64,000 nt of DNA from Zea mays (Eukaryota; Streptophyta; Magnoliopsida; Poales; Poaceae), in assembly GCF_902167145.1 (NCBI RefSeq), contig NC_050097.1, forward strand, positions 108,223,982 to 108,287,981, read 5' to 3'. The notes below the pieces were generated by a model that worked only from the letters and a program-made list of their open reading frames with translations, was not told the DNA's origin and searched no databases. This document shows positions 12,577 to 23,133 of the stretch, piece by piece. Every line of letters begins with the position of its first letter. Positions within the stretch are counted from its first letter, which is position 1. A program made the position numbers and the translations under genes.

Positions 12577-12678
12577 GTCAGATAAACAAAGAATGGGATT
12601 GTTCAAGCGATTCCATGGGAAAGTACTGTCAGATAAACAAAGAATGGGATTGTTCAAGCGATTCCATGGGAAAGTACT
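12577..12678 (+). repeat. Perfect 51-bp tandem duplication in RNase H
   Basis: 12577-12627 is repeated exactly at 12628-12678. It adds 17 codons in frame, just after the third RNase H acidic motif (VYGDS). Identity of the copies suggests the duplication is recent relative to the element. Confidence 0.97.
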
Positions 12679-14250
12679 GCACTGCCGTCCGGAAATTAGA
12701 AGACAAGTTTGAAGGTTTGGAATTTCACCATGTAGAGAGAGATCGAAACACGGCAGCTGATGTATTGTCCAAGCTAGGATCCAGTCGAACTCAGGTCCCA
12801 CCTACAGTCTTTGTTCAAGAAATACCACACCCAAGCATCTCACTGGATCAGGCAGAAGAATGTAATACCTTGAGCCAACCAGAGTCAGATTCTGATGACT
12901 GGAGGAGGCCGATCATCAAATATATAAAAAATGAGGAGCCAGATGACAAGAATACAACCGAGCGCATTGCAAGACAATCAGCTCACTATACACTCATTGG
13001 GGAAACACTATACAGAAGGGGTGCATCAGGAGTCCTCATGAAATGCATTCTCTCAGCTACTGGAAAGCAACTTCTGGATGAGGTCCATGCTGGACAATGT
13101 GGAGTACACGCAGCATCCAGGACCCTAGTTGGGAAGGTTTTCAGGTTAGTTTCTACTGGCCAACAGCAAAGAGTGACGCAGCCGAGTTAGTACAGAGGTG
13201 CGAAGCCTGCCAATACCTGTCAAAACAGCAGCATCTACCAGCACAGCAGCTGCAGACTATACCCATAACTTGGTCGTTCGCGTGCTGGGGATTGGATATG
13301 ATTGGACCTTTCAAGAAAGCTCAAGGAGGATACACTCATGTACTGGTGGCTATCGACAAATTTACTAAATGGATAGAGTTCAAACCCATTGCTTCTTTAA
13401 CTTTAGCTAAGGCAGTGGAATTCATACAAGATATAATATTCAGGTTCGGGATACCGAATAGCGTCATAACTGACCTAGGATCCAACTTCACCAGCTCAGA
13501 ATTCTTCGATTTCTGCGAGCAAAAGAGCATTCAGATCAAATATGCCTCGGTGGCGCACCCAAGAGCCAACGGGCAAGTAGAAAGAGCCAACGGGATGATA
13601 TTAGAAGCACTCAGAAAGAAAGTCTTCGACAAGAATGAAAAGTTCACAGGAAAATGGATCTGAGAGTTGCCATATGTAGTTTGGAGCCTGAGAACTCAAC
13701 CCAGCCGAGCTCTGCATGGAAATACCCCTTTCTTTATGGTTTATGGTTCGGAGGCAGTGTTACCTGCCGATCTCAAGTTCGGGGCACCAAGGCTAATCTT
13801 TGACAACATTACAGAATTTGAAGCTACTAGGCTGGAAGACGTTGATGTACTCGAAGAAGAACGACTGAATACGGTGATTCAATCAGCACGATACCAGCAA
13901 CTCTGAGGCGCTATCATGATAAGGCCATACGGCATCGATCCTTTGCAGTGGGAGATCTCATCCTCCGCCGAATTCTAACGGGGGAGGGGAGGCATAAATT
14001 GTCACCTCTATAGGAAGGACCATTCATAGTAACAGAAGTCACTCGGCCGGGATCATATCGCCTCACTCAGATGGACGGAACAGAAATTGGGAACTCATGG
14101 AACATAGAACATCTCAGGAAGTTTTACCCCTAGCTACATCTAAGAAGCTATTAGGACGATGATGTATTCTGTAAATTGAGAAAAATATCATCAATAAAAA
14201 GGTTTCAAAGGCACTCAGATTGTTCACTGTCAATTGGCATGCTTACTTAA

Positions 14251-15141
14251 CTCGGGGTGACCACTATGCCCTACTAACGGAGCAATCGGCTTAAGTCGGC
14301 AATGACTTAAGGCGGTGCGACATGCTCACGCATATTTAACTCGGGGTGACCACTATGCCCTACTAACGGAGCAATCGGCTTAAGTCGGCAATGACTTAAG
14401 GCGGTGCGACATGCTCACGCATACTTAACTCGGGGTGACCACTATGCCCTACTAATGGAGCAATCGACTTAAGTCGGCAATGACTTAAGGCGGTGCGACA
14501 TGCTCACGCATACTTAACTCAGGGTGACCACTATGCCCTACAAACGGAGCAATCGACTTAAGTCAGCAATGACTTAAGGCGGTGCGACATGCTCACGCAT
14601 ACTTAACTCGGGGTGATCACTATGCCCTACTAACGGAGCAATCGGCTTAAGTCGGCAATGACTTAAGGCGGTGCGACATGCTCACGCATACTTAACTCGG
14701 GGTGATCACTATGCCCTACTAACGGAGCAATCGGCTTAAGTCGGCAGTGACTTAAGGCGGTGCGACATGCTCATGCATACTTAACTTGGGGTGACCGCTA
14801 TGCCCTACTAACGGAGCAATCGGCTTAAGTCGGCAATGACTTAAGGCAGTGCGACATGCTCACGCATACTTAACTCGGGGTGACCACTATGCCCTACTAA
14901 CGGAGCAATCGGCTTAAGTCGGCAATGACTTAAGGCGGTGCGACATGCTCATGCATACTTAACTCGGGGTGACCACTATGCCCTACTAATGGAGCAATCG
15001 GCTTAAGTCGGCAATGACTTAAGGCGGTGCGACATGCTCACGCATACTTAACTCGGGGTGACCACTATGCCCTACTAACGGGGCAATCGGCTTAAGTTAG
15101 CAATGACTTAAGACGGTGCGACATGCTCACACTTATCTAAA
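14251..15141 (+). repeat. Ten-unit 89-bp tandem array with an inner hairpin
   Basis: Units start with CTCGGGGTGACCACTATGCC at 14251, 14340, 14429, 14518, 14607, 14696, 14785, 14874, 14963 and 15052, each exactly 89 bp apart. A degenerate partial unit starts at 15142. Almost every unit has the 8-bp inverted arms CTTAAGTC and GACTTAAG around a 6-base loop. The array separates the end of pol from the opposite-strand gene. No open frame runs through it. From 15143 to 15421 there is only decayed unit sequence and no gene. Confidence 0.97.
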
Positions 15142-15421
15142 CTCGGGGTGACCACTACGCCCTACTAGCAGTCGGTTTAAATTGACGCTAATTTAAATTG
15201 GCACTGCACGCTTGGCACGTTCGCAATCACCCATCTTAGGGCAACTTCTGTGCCCCATGATGAAATTTCAAAAACCATCACACTGCATTTTACTTCTACA
15301 AATGTAGATACTGTTGAACTCTAAACTATAGGAAAACAATAGTAGCATTCAGCACTAAAAGGTGTCCTCTAACAAAACATCCAAGCACGTTAACCACGCG
15401 TTCAAAGCATGCAATGTTTTT

Positions 15422-18400
15422 CTATTTTGCAATTTTCTTCTCAGGAGCAACCGACGAAGAGGGGCGACTTGAGGAATCAGGAGCAGCGTTCACACAAGCC
15501 CTTATGTCGTCAGGAACAACCACACCAGGTCTCCTCATCAGAATCCGCCCCGCATGAATAGCTTTATCCATAGCTTTATCGCGCTGGGCCCTCAGAGTAG
15601 CGGAAGTCTCTTCAGCAACCTTGATAGCCAACTGAGCAGCCTCTAGCTCCTGAGCGACGGATTTCTTGGAAGCACGCAGATCCTTGATGACAGCATCTTT
15701 GGTCGACACCAACTGCCTGAGGCGAATCACGTCATCCAAGGATTCCTGCAGCTTATCACGATGATTGTCTAACTCCTCCCTGGTGAAGCGATGACTCCTC
15801 TGCAAGATGGTCAATGAGTTGCTGGCGTCGCGATATAGCCTGTCAAGGTTGTCGCGAGAAGTAACGAGAGCACGTTTTTCTTCCTACAGACAAGAATCAG
15901 TTCCTTCAAACGTCAAGCAAGCAATAAGAACACAGCGAACAAAGCCAAGATTCACAGGTCACCTTTTTAGAGTTGAGCTGAGCGCGAAGAGTAGAGTTCA
16001 GCGTGTTAGCATCATTCAGAGAAGCAAAAACCTGGGCCAGCTCAGTCTGACCTTGAGAATACTTTTCCTCAAGATCAGAGCACCGCCGGGCCAGTTCAGC
16101 TCGACCTTGAGAATGTTTTTCTTCAAGATTAGAATACTGCCGAGCCATATCTGGCAAGAAACAGTCAAGCAAAGGTGTTAAAGTAAGAAGCAGTTTAATC
16201 AGGTAGCCATAAAGAAGCAAAAGAGCACTGACCGGCATTTGCCGCCTCTAAGTCAGAAACACGCCGCTGAAGTAGCACCGGATTCCAACGCGCCAGAGAC
16301 AAAGCTCCTTCTAGGACAGAAGCACCCTGCAACTTCAGCCGACTAGACATCTCATCGACCAACGCGTGGCATTAAAAGCAGACAAGCATGAGAATAATTA
16401 TCTGCCTGGGTAAAAGTCAGACCAGAAGAAACCAAAATACCTGTAGATTGGAGAAGAATGAGGGGACCCCCAAATCGTGAGAGATTAACTGATGGCTCGG
16501 CGAAGGATCACCACCTGGAGCAACTTGCAATGAATCAGCAGGAACCAATTCAGTGTCATCAGCAGAACCCAAAACTCTGTCGTCGGGTACGCTGGCCTCT
16601 AAAGCGACTCCTTGACCGAAGGCTTGGGCTATCACCATGCAACCAGAGTGTGGAGGAGAAGACCCTACGTGAACATCCATGGAAGTGCAAGAGGGAGAAC
16701 CCGCTCGGACACCCTTGGGGGCTGGGTCACAGCTTGCGCTACCCATCTGAGCCGGATCATCTCCAGCAACACCCTCAGGGGCTGGGTCGCAGCTTGCGCT
16801 ACCCATCCAAGCTGAACCATCCCCGGCAACACCCTCGGGGGCTGGGTAAGCGCCAGCACCATCCTGGAGGGCCGAGTTCTCTGCAGCAGCCACCTCTAAG
16901 GCTGAAGGTCCCTCATTCACTTCCATGGGAGCAGTGCAACCTAGACCAGCTTCCTGACCCTCAAGACCGCGCTCCAAGGTCGATGAGGCGCGGGAAGCTG
17001 CCCGGGATGACCCCAACCCGGCGTCGAGCACACCAGCACAAACATCCATCGCGCCACCATCTGTCGGTTCTGACAACAGATCTTCTGGAACCATGTCTTC
17101 AAGAGTTTAATCAAAGTTCGCCAGAGATAATTCTTGCAGACCAATGAGGGCAGACAAGGCAGGAGAAGGAACACCACTACTTTCCCCACTAGCTATGTAA
17201 CGTCGGCTGTTCTTCCGAATTAGAGGGATTTCGTCCTCTTCTTCATCACTCTCATCAACAACACGGACAACACACCCATTGGGGTCAGCATCAGATGGGT
17301 CACACATTGGGGTCAGTTTCAGTAAATTCAGGCACTTGCACTTCCTCAGCAACAGGAGCAGAAGGACCAGCACCCTGATCCAAGCTGGACACCCAACGAA
17401 GACGTCTCTTCTTCTTTTTCTCCCCCTCAGCAGGAAAAGAGGCTTGATCGGCTCGGCGAGAACGTTCAGGGCGAACATTGACAGACCTCTGAGCGTCCAA
17501 AACTTTGTCAGCCTCAGGGATGGGCGCCACCACCAATGTTTCAGTAGGAGCGGCATCAGAAGAATCCTTAGCTAACATATCCAGCATGGCACTTATCTCT
17601 GCATCACTTGGATTCAAAGGCACCTCAAAATGAACCTGCCTCTCATTGTCAGAAATTTCTCCGAGCGAGGCAACCAAAGTACTAACTTCTTTGGGAGAGG
17701 GTCGCACTCTAAGACCCAAACCGCTATCACCAGTAGGAGGATTTGACACGAAACTAGTAAAAGTCTGGGAGGGAGGCAAATTCCAGGCTGAGTATGCAAC
17801 AGGAGCACCGACGTTCGACACCTTGCCTCTGAGTATCATCTCGAGCCGGCTCACCAAGTCCACAGCAGGAATTCTTCTGTTGGTTACCCGGGTTGAGTCA
17901 GCCAAGCCTCGGTACAGATAAGCCGGATATTCTCTGTCCTTCAGTGGTTGAATTTTCCTGAAAACAAAGTCAGCGACCACAGCTTCTGCAGTCACACCCC
18001 TTTCTTTCAACAATCCAACTTCTGCTAACAAAACCCCTGCCTCATCCACTTCCTGATCCGTGGGGGATTCAGTCCAGCTTGGAGTGCGAACATCCGGCTG
18101 TCTCCCTGACCGTGGGGGAGGGAATTCCCATGATTCTGCACGATGAACCATTCCAGGCGCCATCCCTTGATGTTGTCCTTGAGTGGGATGTCGAGGTAAT
18201 CAGTCTTCCTTCCACGGCGCATCTCCAAGCTCGCGCCCCCACCAGCTGGTGTTGCCCCTCGGCCATCCCAGGCCGACAGTGGTACAGATACTTCCAAAGG
18301 CCAAAGTGGGGCAAAACTCCAAGAAAGGCTTCGCATAAATGAACAAAAACAGAAACTTGCAGAATGGAATTGGGATTCAAATGGGTCAGATTCAGGCGAT

Positions 18401-18690
18401 AGAAATCAAGGACTGCGGAAGAAAGGAGAAATGGGCAGAGCAAGTCCGTGGATAAGAAAAGGAACATAAATGACGGATTCGTGGGTGTCTTCTGTTGGAA
18501 CAGTGACCCCACGGCAAATCCGCCATGAGCAGAGCTCCTTCGGAGGAAGAACCCCGATGGAAACGAGATGAAGAAAGTCGGATTCGGAGACAACAGACAT
18601 ATGGTTACCTGCGAAGGCCAACTAACTGTTGGGATCGATGGGGGTAATGACTGCAACGGACGAACTCGAAGCTTTCCGCTTGGGCGCCAT
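15422..18690 (-). pseudogene. Antisense accessory gene (Transposase_28-like, then coiled coil)
   Basis: Read on the minus strand from ATG at 18690 (MAPKRKASSSS). The first ~220 codons carry the conserved block GNHMSVVSES ... LCSWRICRGV ... LCEAFLGVLPHFGLWKYLY. This matches my memory of the Pfam family 'putative gypsy type transposon' (Transposase_28). The middle (18163-17300) is Ser/Pro/Glu-rich with a KKKKRR cluster. The C-terminus (16240-15422) is heptad-like and Glu/Lys-rich. Introns are suggested by paired GT/AG sites, for example donor AAG|GTGACC near 15969 with acceptor CTGTAG near 15888, and donor GCCG|GTCAGT near 16233 with acceptor GCCAG near 16152. Breaks: TAG at 18624-18622, a 2-base loss near 18412, and shifts near 18260 and 18110. 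Its role is unknown; such antisense genes are known from Tat elements. Confidence 0.78.
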
Positions 18691-18849
18691 TTCAACCTCG
18701 CCGACGAACGGAGCAGAAGCGATATTGCAGGAAAGCAGAGAAAGCCTAGATGCAAAAAGCTAAGCAAAAACTAGGGCACGGAGCGTGGAGGCGCGCGACA
18801 GTGCAGTACATATGGGGTTTTCCCGGGCCAGATGCCGTTTCCAAAAAGT

Positions 18850-19350
18850 GCCCAGTCATCACCCAGCGGTTATTTCTAAAACGCTGGCGTGCCATGTCAT
18901 CACTCAGCCGTTATTTCTAAAAAAGGTGGCATGCCATGTCATCACTTGGCCGTTATTTCCAAAACGGCCGACGCGGCTCAAATTGACTCAGCTGTTGTTT
19001 CTAAAAACACTGACATTATCTGACCTCACTCGGCCATTACCTTCAAAGCAGCCGACGCGGTCTGTTATCACTCGGCTGTTACCTCTAAAACACCAAAGTC
19101 GCCAGTAACCGCTCGATCGTTATTTCTAAAACATCGACGTGACCTGTTATCACTCGGTTGTTACCTCTAAAACGCCAACGTCGCCAGTAACCGCTCGGTC
19201 GTTATTTCTAAAACACTGACGCGGCCCGTTACCACTCGGCCATCACCTTTAAAAGGCCCCGACATCGCTGATAATCACTCGGCCATCACCTTTAAAAGGC
19301 CCCGACATCGCTGATAATCACTCGGCCACCACTACTAAAGCGATGGCATC
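18850..19350 (-). repeat. Degenerate 41-43-bp tandem repeats upstream of the antisense gene
   Basis: Variants of 'CACTCGGCCGTTATTTCTAA' plus AACGCCGACGTGGC recur about every 41-43 bp. The last units, at 19237, 19280 and 19323, are an exact 43-bp period. The second copy of the element has the same array at 61560-61835. It lies 5' of the antisense gene's ATG (18690). The rest of 18691-19666 shows no gene. Confidence 0.85.
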
Positions 19351-19666
19351 GTGAAGAAGGCAGTCTGAGGCACGGCTCAACGATTTTAAGTTGCTACTCA
19401 AGCGTTACGTTCAGAAACAACCTCTGCAGTAGGCATCAATACAAACGACGACCAACAAGAAGGCGGAATGATACGCACAAGAGGGATCGAAATCATTCTT
19501 CATTATACGGGAAGTACCACAGAACTTACAAATCAACTCATTATGAGTTGATGCTTTCCCTCCTACTACATTACATTTAACTAACTATACTACTAGCTAC
19601 TACTACATTATTTCGCTAATACTATTTCTACTACTAATCTACACAAACATCTAAAACCAGTGGCGT

Positions 19667-20134
19667 CTAGCCACTGGTCTTGTTGCTGCCCTTGCTACTG
19701 CCCTTGCTGCCGCTGCCGCCGTTGCAGCTGCCGCCCTTGCCGCTGCCGTCACCGCCCTTGCCGCTGCCGCTGCCACCGTCACCGTCACCTCCGTCGTCGT
19801 CGCCGTCACCGTCGTCCCCGCCGCTGCCCTCCTCGGACGAGTCGGAGGAATCCTCCTCGTCCGAGGAGTACTCCGACTCATCCGAGCCCTTGAGCCCGGC
19901 ACGCTCGACGGCCCGGATGTAGGTCCATACCTCCGCGGCGATCCCCTGGGAGTCGTCTGAATCATCAGACGACGCCGGGGGAGAGGTATGAGCCAAAGAG
20001 CCCTCGGACTCGGAGGAGAACTCCTCTTCCGAGTATTCCGAGTCGCCGAAGTCCTCCGAGGGAGGAGTCGGCTCGCGCTTGCGCTTGTCGCTCGAGTGAT
20101 GTGAAGAGCTGCCACCTTTCTTGCTCTTGCCCAT
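19667..20134 (-). CDS. Small acidic, Ser/Gly-rich antisense protein (155 aa), intact
   Basis: The minus-strand ORF starts at ATG 20134 (MGKSKKGGSS) and stops at 19667. Order: a basic start, a KRKRE cluster that could be a nuclear signal, a long Ser/Asp/Glu stretch with SEYSEEEFSSESEG and SEYSSDEEDSS, the conserved centre AAEVWTYIRAVERAGL, then a Gly/Asp and Gly/Ser-rich tail of simple repeats. I recognise no catalytic domain. The start is chosen because a TATA box lies about 80 bases upstream and because the second copy begins at the same ATG (60661). This copy has no stop or shift, unlike gag-pol. Function unknown; an intrinsically disordered accessory protein is the fair description. Confidence 0.7.
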   Translation of the reverse strand: MGKSKKGGSSSHHSSDKRKREPTPPSEDFGDSEYSEEEFSSESEGSLAHTSPPASSDDSDDSQGIAAEVWTYIRAVERAGLKGSDESEYSSDEEDSSDSSEEGSGGDDGDGDDDGGDGDGGSGSGKGGDGSGKGGSCNGGSGSKGSSKGSNKTSG

Positions 20135-20214
20135 GGCGGAAGTGGAAGGATGGAGAGGAGATGAAGCAGCAAGCAGTAGCAAGAAGCGTGAAAACGCTGG
20201 AGAAGCAAGAGCAC

Positions 20215-20222
20215 TATTTATA
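20215..20222 (-). promoter_or_regulatory. TATA box of the acidic antisense gene
   Basis: TATAAATA on the minus strand, 81 bases upstream of ATG 20134. The same word at the same relative place (60573-60580) precedes the ATG at 60661 in the second copy, so opposite-strand transcription from inside the element is probably conserved. Confidence 0.65.
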
Positions 20223-20786
20223 GAACAAGAAGGCAACCGCTCACCTCCTACCACGGCCACCGAACAGTCACAAAAATTCAATATGCAATTCAAACCGTCT
20301 GAAGACACGTCAGGCGGCTGACGCCGTTTCACGTAACACGACACCCATTGGGACTCCAGTCAACTGCGCGGGCGATATGATTACACCCGCGGTCACATCA
20401 AGTTACTACTCAGAAGCAGTTTGCTAAACGCTCAGCGTACCAAGCCGTCCCTTGCATACACCCATTGGGGGGGACGTCCAGAAATTATCAGTATATTTTT
20501 CAAAACTGTCACATCAGCAAGGATCAAAGGAAAGCCAAATATAGCCGATAGGGTACAAGTCTAATCAACAGAAGCATCAAAGCACGAAGTGACATGAAGA
20601 CTAGTTAAGATCCATCTATCGAACGTCCAATCAGTCCTAGCAAGATATGGGCAGATCGTGTACTCAGCTTCAAAAACAAAAATGTATGCTGACCTCTAAA
20701 GCATAACGTTGATGACATAATGCTGACCTCTAAGGCATTCGACAAAAGAAAAGGACGATTGTCAGAAAAAAGCACGAAATTAAGAC

Positions 20787-21298
20787 CTTCGAGTGGATTA
20801 TTTTCAAAAATCCACTCGAAGCTCGGGGGCTACACCCAATGAATCATCATCCCCGAAGAAGCAAAATGCTGACCTCTAAAGCACAAGGCAAAGTTAAGGC
20901 AAGGCTGACCTCTGAAAAAAACACGAGTGGAAGATGAAATGATTTCTGATAATACCTGAAGTGAAGACCTTCGAGTGGATTGTCTGCAAAAATCTACTCG
21001 AAGCTCGGGGGCTACACCCATTTGGTGCACCTTCGGTGCACTCAATGGACTTCACAGTTCGACAGTACAAAATGCTGACCTTCGAAGCACAAACCCGAGA
21101 CAGAACACCAAATTTTGAGGAATAATAGTAGGACAGGACAATATAAAGAAGACGTGTTAACCGGATCGCTCAGAATCCTGAAGCAGTGGCCTGGCAGACT
21201 CATTTCCAAAAAGCATTCCCTGGTAAAATCAAATACCGCAGGCTGGACCTGGGATCTTTGGGTCGTTTATTTCAAAATCAGCCCAAAGATCGGGGGCT
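20787..21298 (+). other. Three hairpin plus CGGGGGCT modules ending in the polypurine tract
   Basis: Module 1 (20787-20838): arms CTTCGAGTGGATT and AATCCACTCGAAG, then CTCGGGGGCTACACCCA. Module 2 (20969-21020): the same, with a G-T pair in the stem. Module 3 (21253-21298): arms GATCTTTGGG and CCCAAAGATC, then CGGGGGCT, immediately followed by the 3' LTR. The last purine run is the expected plus-strand primer. The other text in 20135-21298 shows no gene. Confidence 0.85.
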
Positions 21299-21944
21299 TG
21301 TGGGGGACAGATATCCCCCGGGTCCACTAGAAGGATAAAAGACCTCACGAAAGGCCCAAAGGCCCCATAATTCATAAGGTCATCCCCCTCGTGGGCCTGG
21401 GAGGAACGAACAGTGAGACAAATCAGCATAAGGCCGGGTCGGAGCAAGCCCAGACGGGCCAACAACATCCGAGCAGTAATCACAGCAGTGACCCGACCTT
21501 CCCGCACAGGAGTCCCGTACATCGGAACTGGGCGAGGATGAGTCGGATGATTTATAGGGAGACAAACTCAGTTAGTTCACTATTATCCTGGCTCACATCG
21601 TTATCATATCCACATGTAATGCCCCACGGTCGAGTATATAAGGCCTAGGGGGCACCCCTTCAAAAGGATCGATCGAGAGAGACATCATTCATCACTTAGC
21701 CATCCACCCCGCTCTCTACGTTTTCCAGCACTAGAGAGCTCCCTTGTAACCCATCGCATAAAGCATTCCAGCCAGGACGTAGGGTGTTACGCACCTCAAA
21801 GCGGCCCGAACCTGTACATCATTGTCTACTATTTCTCGTGCTCCTAGCACGAACCATCGAGCTACAGTCGGTAACACCGTCCTACTCCTAAAAAGCACCT
21901 CGGGGGGTAACCCTGGGTGCACGGTCGGACCCGAAACACCGACA
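21299..21944 (+). repeat. 3' LTR of the Grande-like element
   Basis: 646 bp from TGTGGGGGACAG to CACCGACA, followed by the duplicated target GTAGT. It differs from the 5' LTR at 10 positions. Confidence 0.95.
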
Positions 21945-23133
21945 GTAGTGATCCGAGCCGTTGGATCGGAGTCATGTGGTCTAGATTAAATCCATGTCTT
22001 TACAAAGCGGTATGATACGTCGGCCATCGGATCATCGATCGACAGCTAGATATTTATGAACCATGATCCATTTTCATCCCTTAGATCAAAGATCTTTGAA
22101 TCACCATATCCCAGCTGAACCGGTAACAACCTCTTTTAATCTAAGCCGCTCACATCTCGATCGACGATCCCCTTCTCTCTTCTATCTTCAGCAACTGGAC
22201 GCGGAGGCGTTCTCTTGCCCGCGGTGGTGTCTCACCGACGTGATGGGCCCAGGGCATTCTTGTGCACCAAATCCCACCGCGCTCGGTGCTAAATGATGCT
22301 AGAAATTCGACGAAATGAATATTGGCATTATTACCACGTATTAGGGCAGCAATGGAGCGACCTACGACAAACAACAGCACCACAACACCTAAGGATTGGT
22401 TTGGTGACAAGGGGATCCCGAGAGGATTGGAGGGGATTGAAGGGGAAATAAACTAATTTCCCCCTCAATCCCCTCTTATCCTCCCGGGATCCCGGGTCAC
22501 CAAATCAACTCTAAAGGACTTCAGTGAGGAATCATTGACGTTCTAGTGGATCTCTTCGCCCGAGAAGGCCACGCCTAGGTTCCTGGTGCCCTGACGATCA
22601 TCCTCCACGGTCTTTAAGGCTGGGACGTCTTTCCGAGCGAAGTTTGATGGCGACGGCTTCATTCCCTCGCTCTTTCTGCCCACTCCATCGGAAATGGCGA
22701 GCGCCCGGAGCCTCAACATGTCATCATGGTTTGATGGGCGAGGAAGCGATGGGGGTCGGTTCTTATACAGCTGGGAATTGCTAGCAATGATTGAGCCGCG
22801 AGTACCTAGGTGATCACGAGTTTATTGCAAAAACCCGACCAAAAATCTGGGGGAAGATGGACCTGGCATACGGGGCCAATGCGTTAGTGTGCGGCAAAGG
22901 CGCAGGTGCGAGGGGCGACACACGGAGTGAGGGGGCTGACGGGTGGGCCATGGATGTTGGCTCTTTTCCTTACGATGGCGCGTGCTTGTGCAGTAGGGGT
23001 GGGAGGCTGTGATGCCGGCCCACCTGTCAGCGGCCCTAGGCTAAGGCAATATGACCCATGGCGTAGATATGGTTTTCCTTTGTTGGTCACTTGTTTTCAT
23101 TTGCTATATGGAATCAAAAATAAGGCAACACAA
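21945..23133 (-). repeat. Continuation of the interrupted minus-strand LTR (probable)
   Basis: After the GTAGT duplication the target sequence resumes. No gene is supported. The text is GC-rich in places, and read on the minus strand it contains a TATAAG word at 22767-22762 followed by leader-like sequence. Together with 4862-6804 this would give an LTR of about 3 kb, a plausible chromovirus size. The far end (near 23133) lacks a clear TG terminus, so the extent is uncertain. Confidence 0.35.
22393..22511. mobile_element. 119-bp Tourist-like MITE
   Basis: TAA duplications at 22390-22392 and 22512-22514 flank a near-complete foldback. The left arm GGATTGGTTTGGTGAC is answered by GTCACCAAATCAACTC. 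The palindromic GGGATCCC words and GGGGATTG runs pair along the whole length. It has no coding capacity. Confidence 0.8.

Larger units (their letters stand above)
9607..14133 (+). pseudogene. pol: Gypsy pol: protease, RT, RNase H, integrase, broken
   Basis: The protease has the Tat-type active site DGGSS (near 9769). A 1-base deletion near 9991-9995 shifts the frame, and TAG at 10335 stops it. RT is open from 10359 with LDCYSGYHQI (about 10735) and YVDD (10923-10934). A MITE at 11693-12253 splits RNase H. Downstream, YFDGSL, AAEYEAL and VYGDS mark RNase H. A 51-bp duplication follows at 12577. Integrase shows an HHCC finger (about 13080-13215) and catalytic Asp 13295, Asp 13472, Glu 13580, with 35 residues between the last two. 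Further breaks are a frameshift near 13140, TGA at 13661, a 1-base loss near 13900 and TAG near 14010. The tail ends at TAG 14131-14133. Confidence 0.9.
6809..21944 (+). mobile_element. Complete 15.1-kb Grande-like Ty3/Gypsy element (Tat lineage)
   Basis: Two 646-bp LTRs bound it and the 5-bp duplication GTAGT flanks it (6804-6808 and 21945-21949). Internal order: primer-binding site, gag, protease, RT, RNase H, integrase, an 89-bp tandem array, an antisense coiled-coil gene, a 41-43-bp array, a small acidic antisense gene, hairpin modules, polypurine tract, 3' LTR. I count 10 differences between the LTRs (about 1.5%), which suggests insertion roughly 0.6 million years ago at 1.3e-8 substitutions per site per year. 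Size, LTR length and opposite-strand accessory genes fit Grande-like Tat elements; the family name is remembered, not searched. gag-pol is broken, so any movement would need enzymes supplied in trans. Confidence 0.93.

Noticed and set aside
14251..15141. Regular direct repeats that could look like a CRISPR array
   Set aside because: The whole 89-bp unit is repeated without unique spacers, in a plant retrotransposon.
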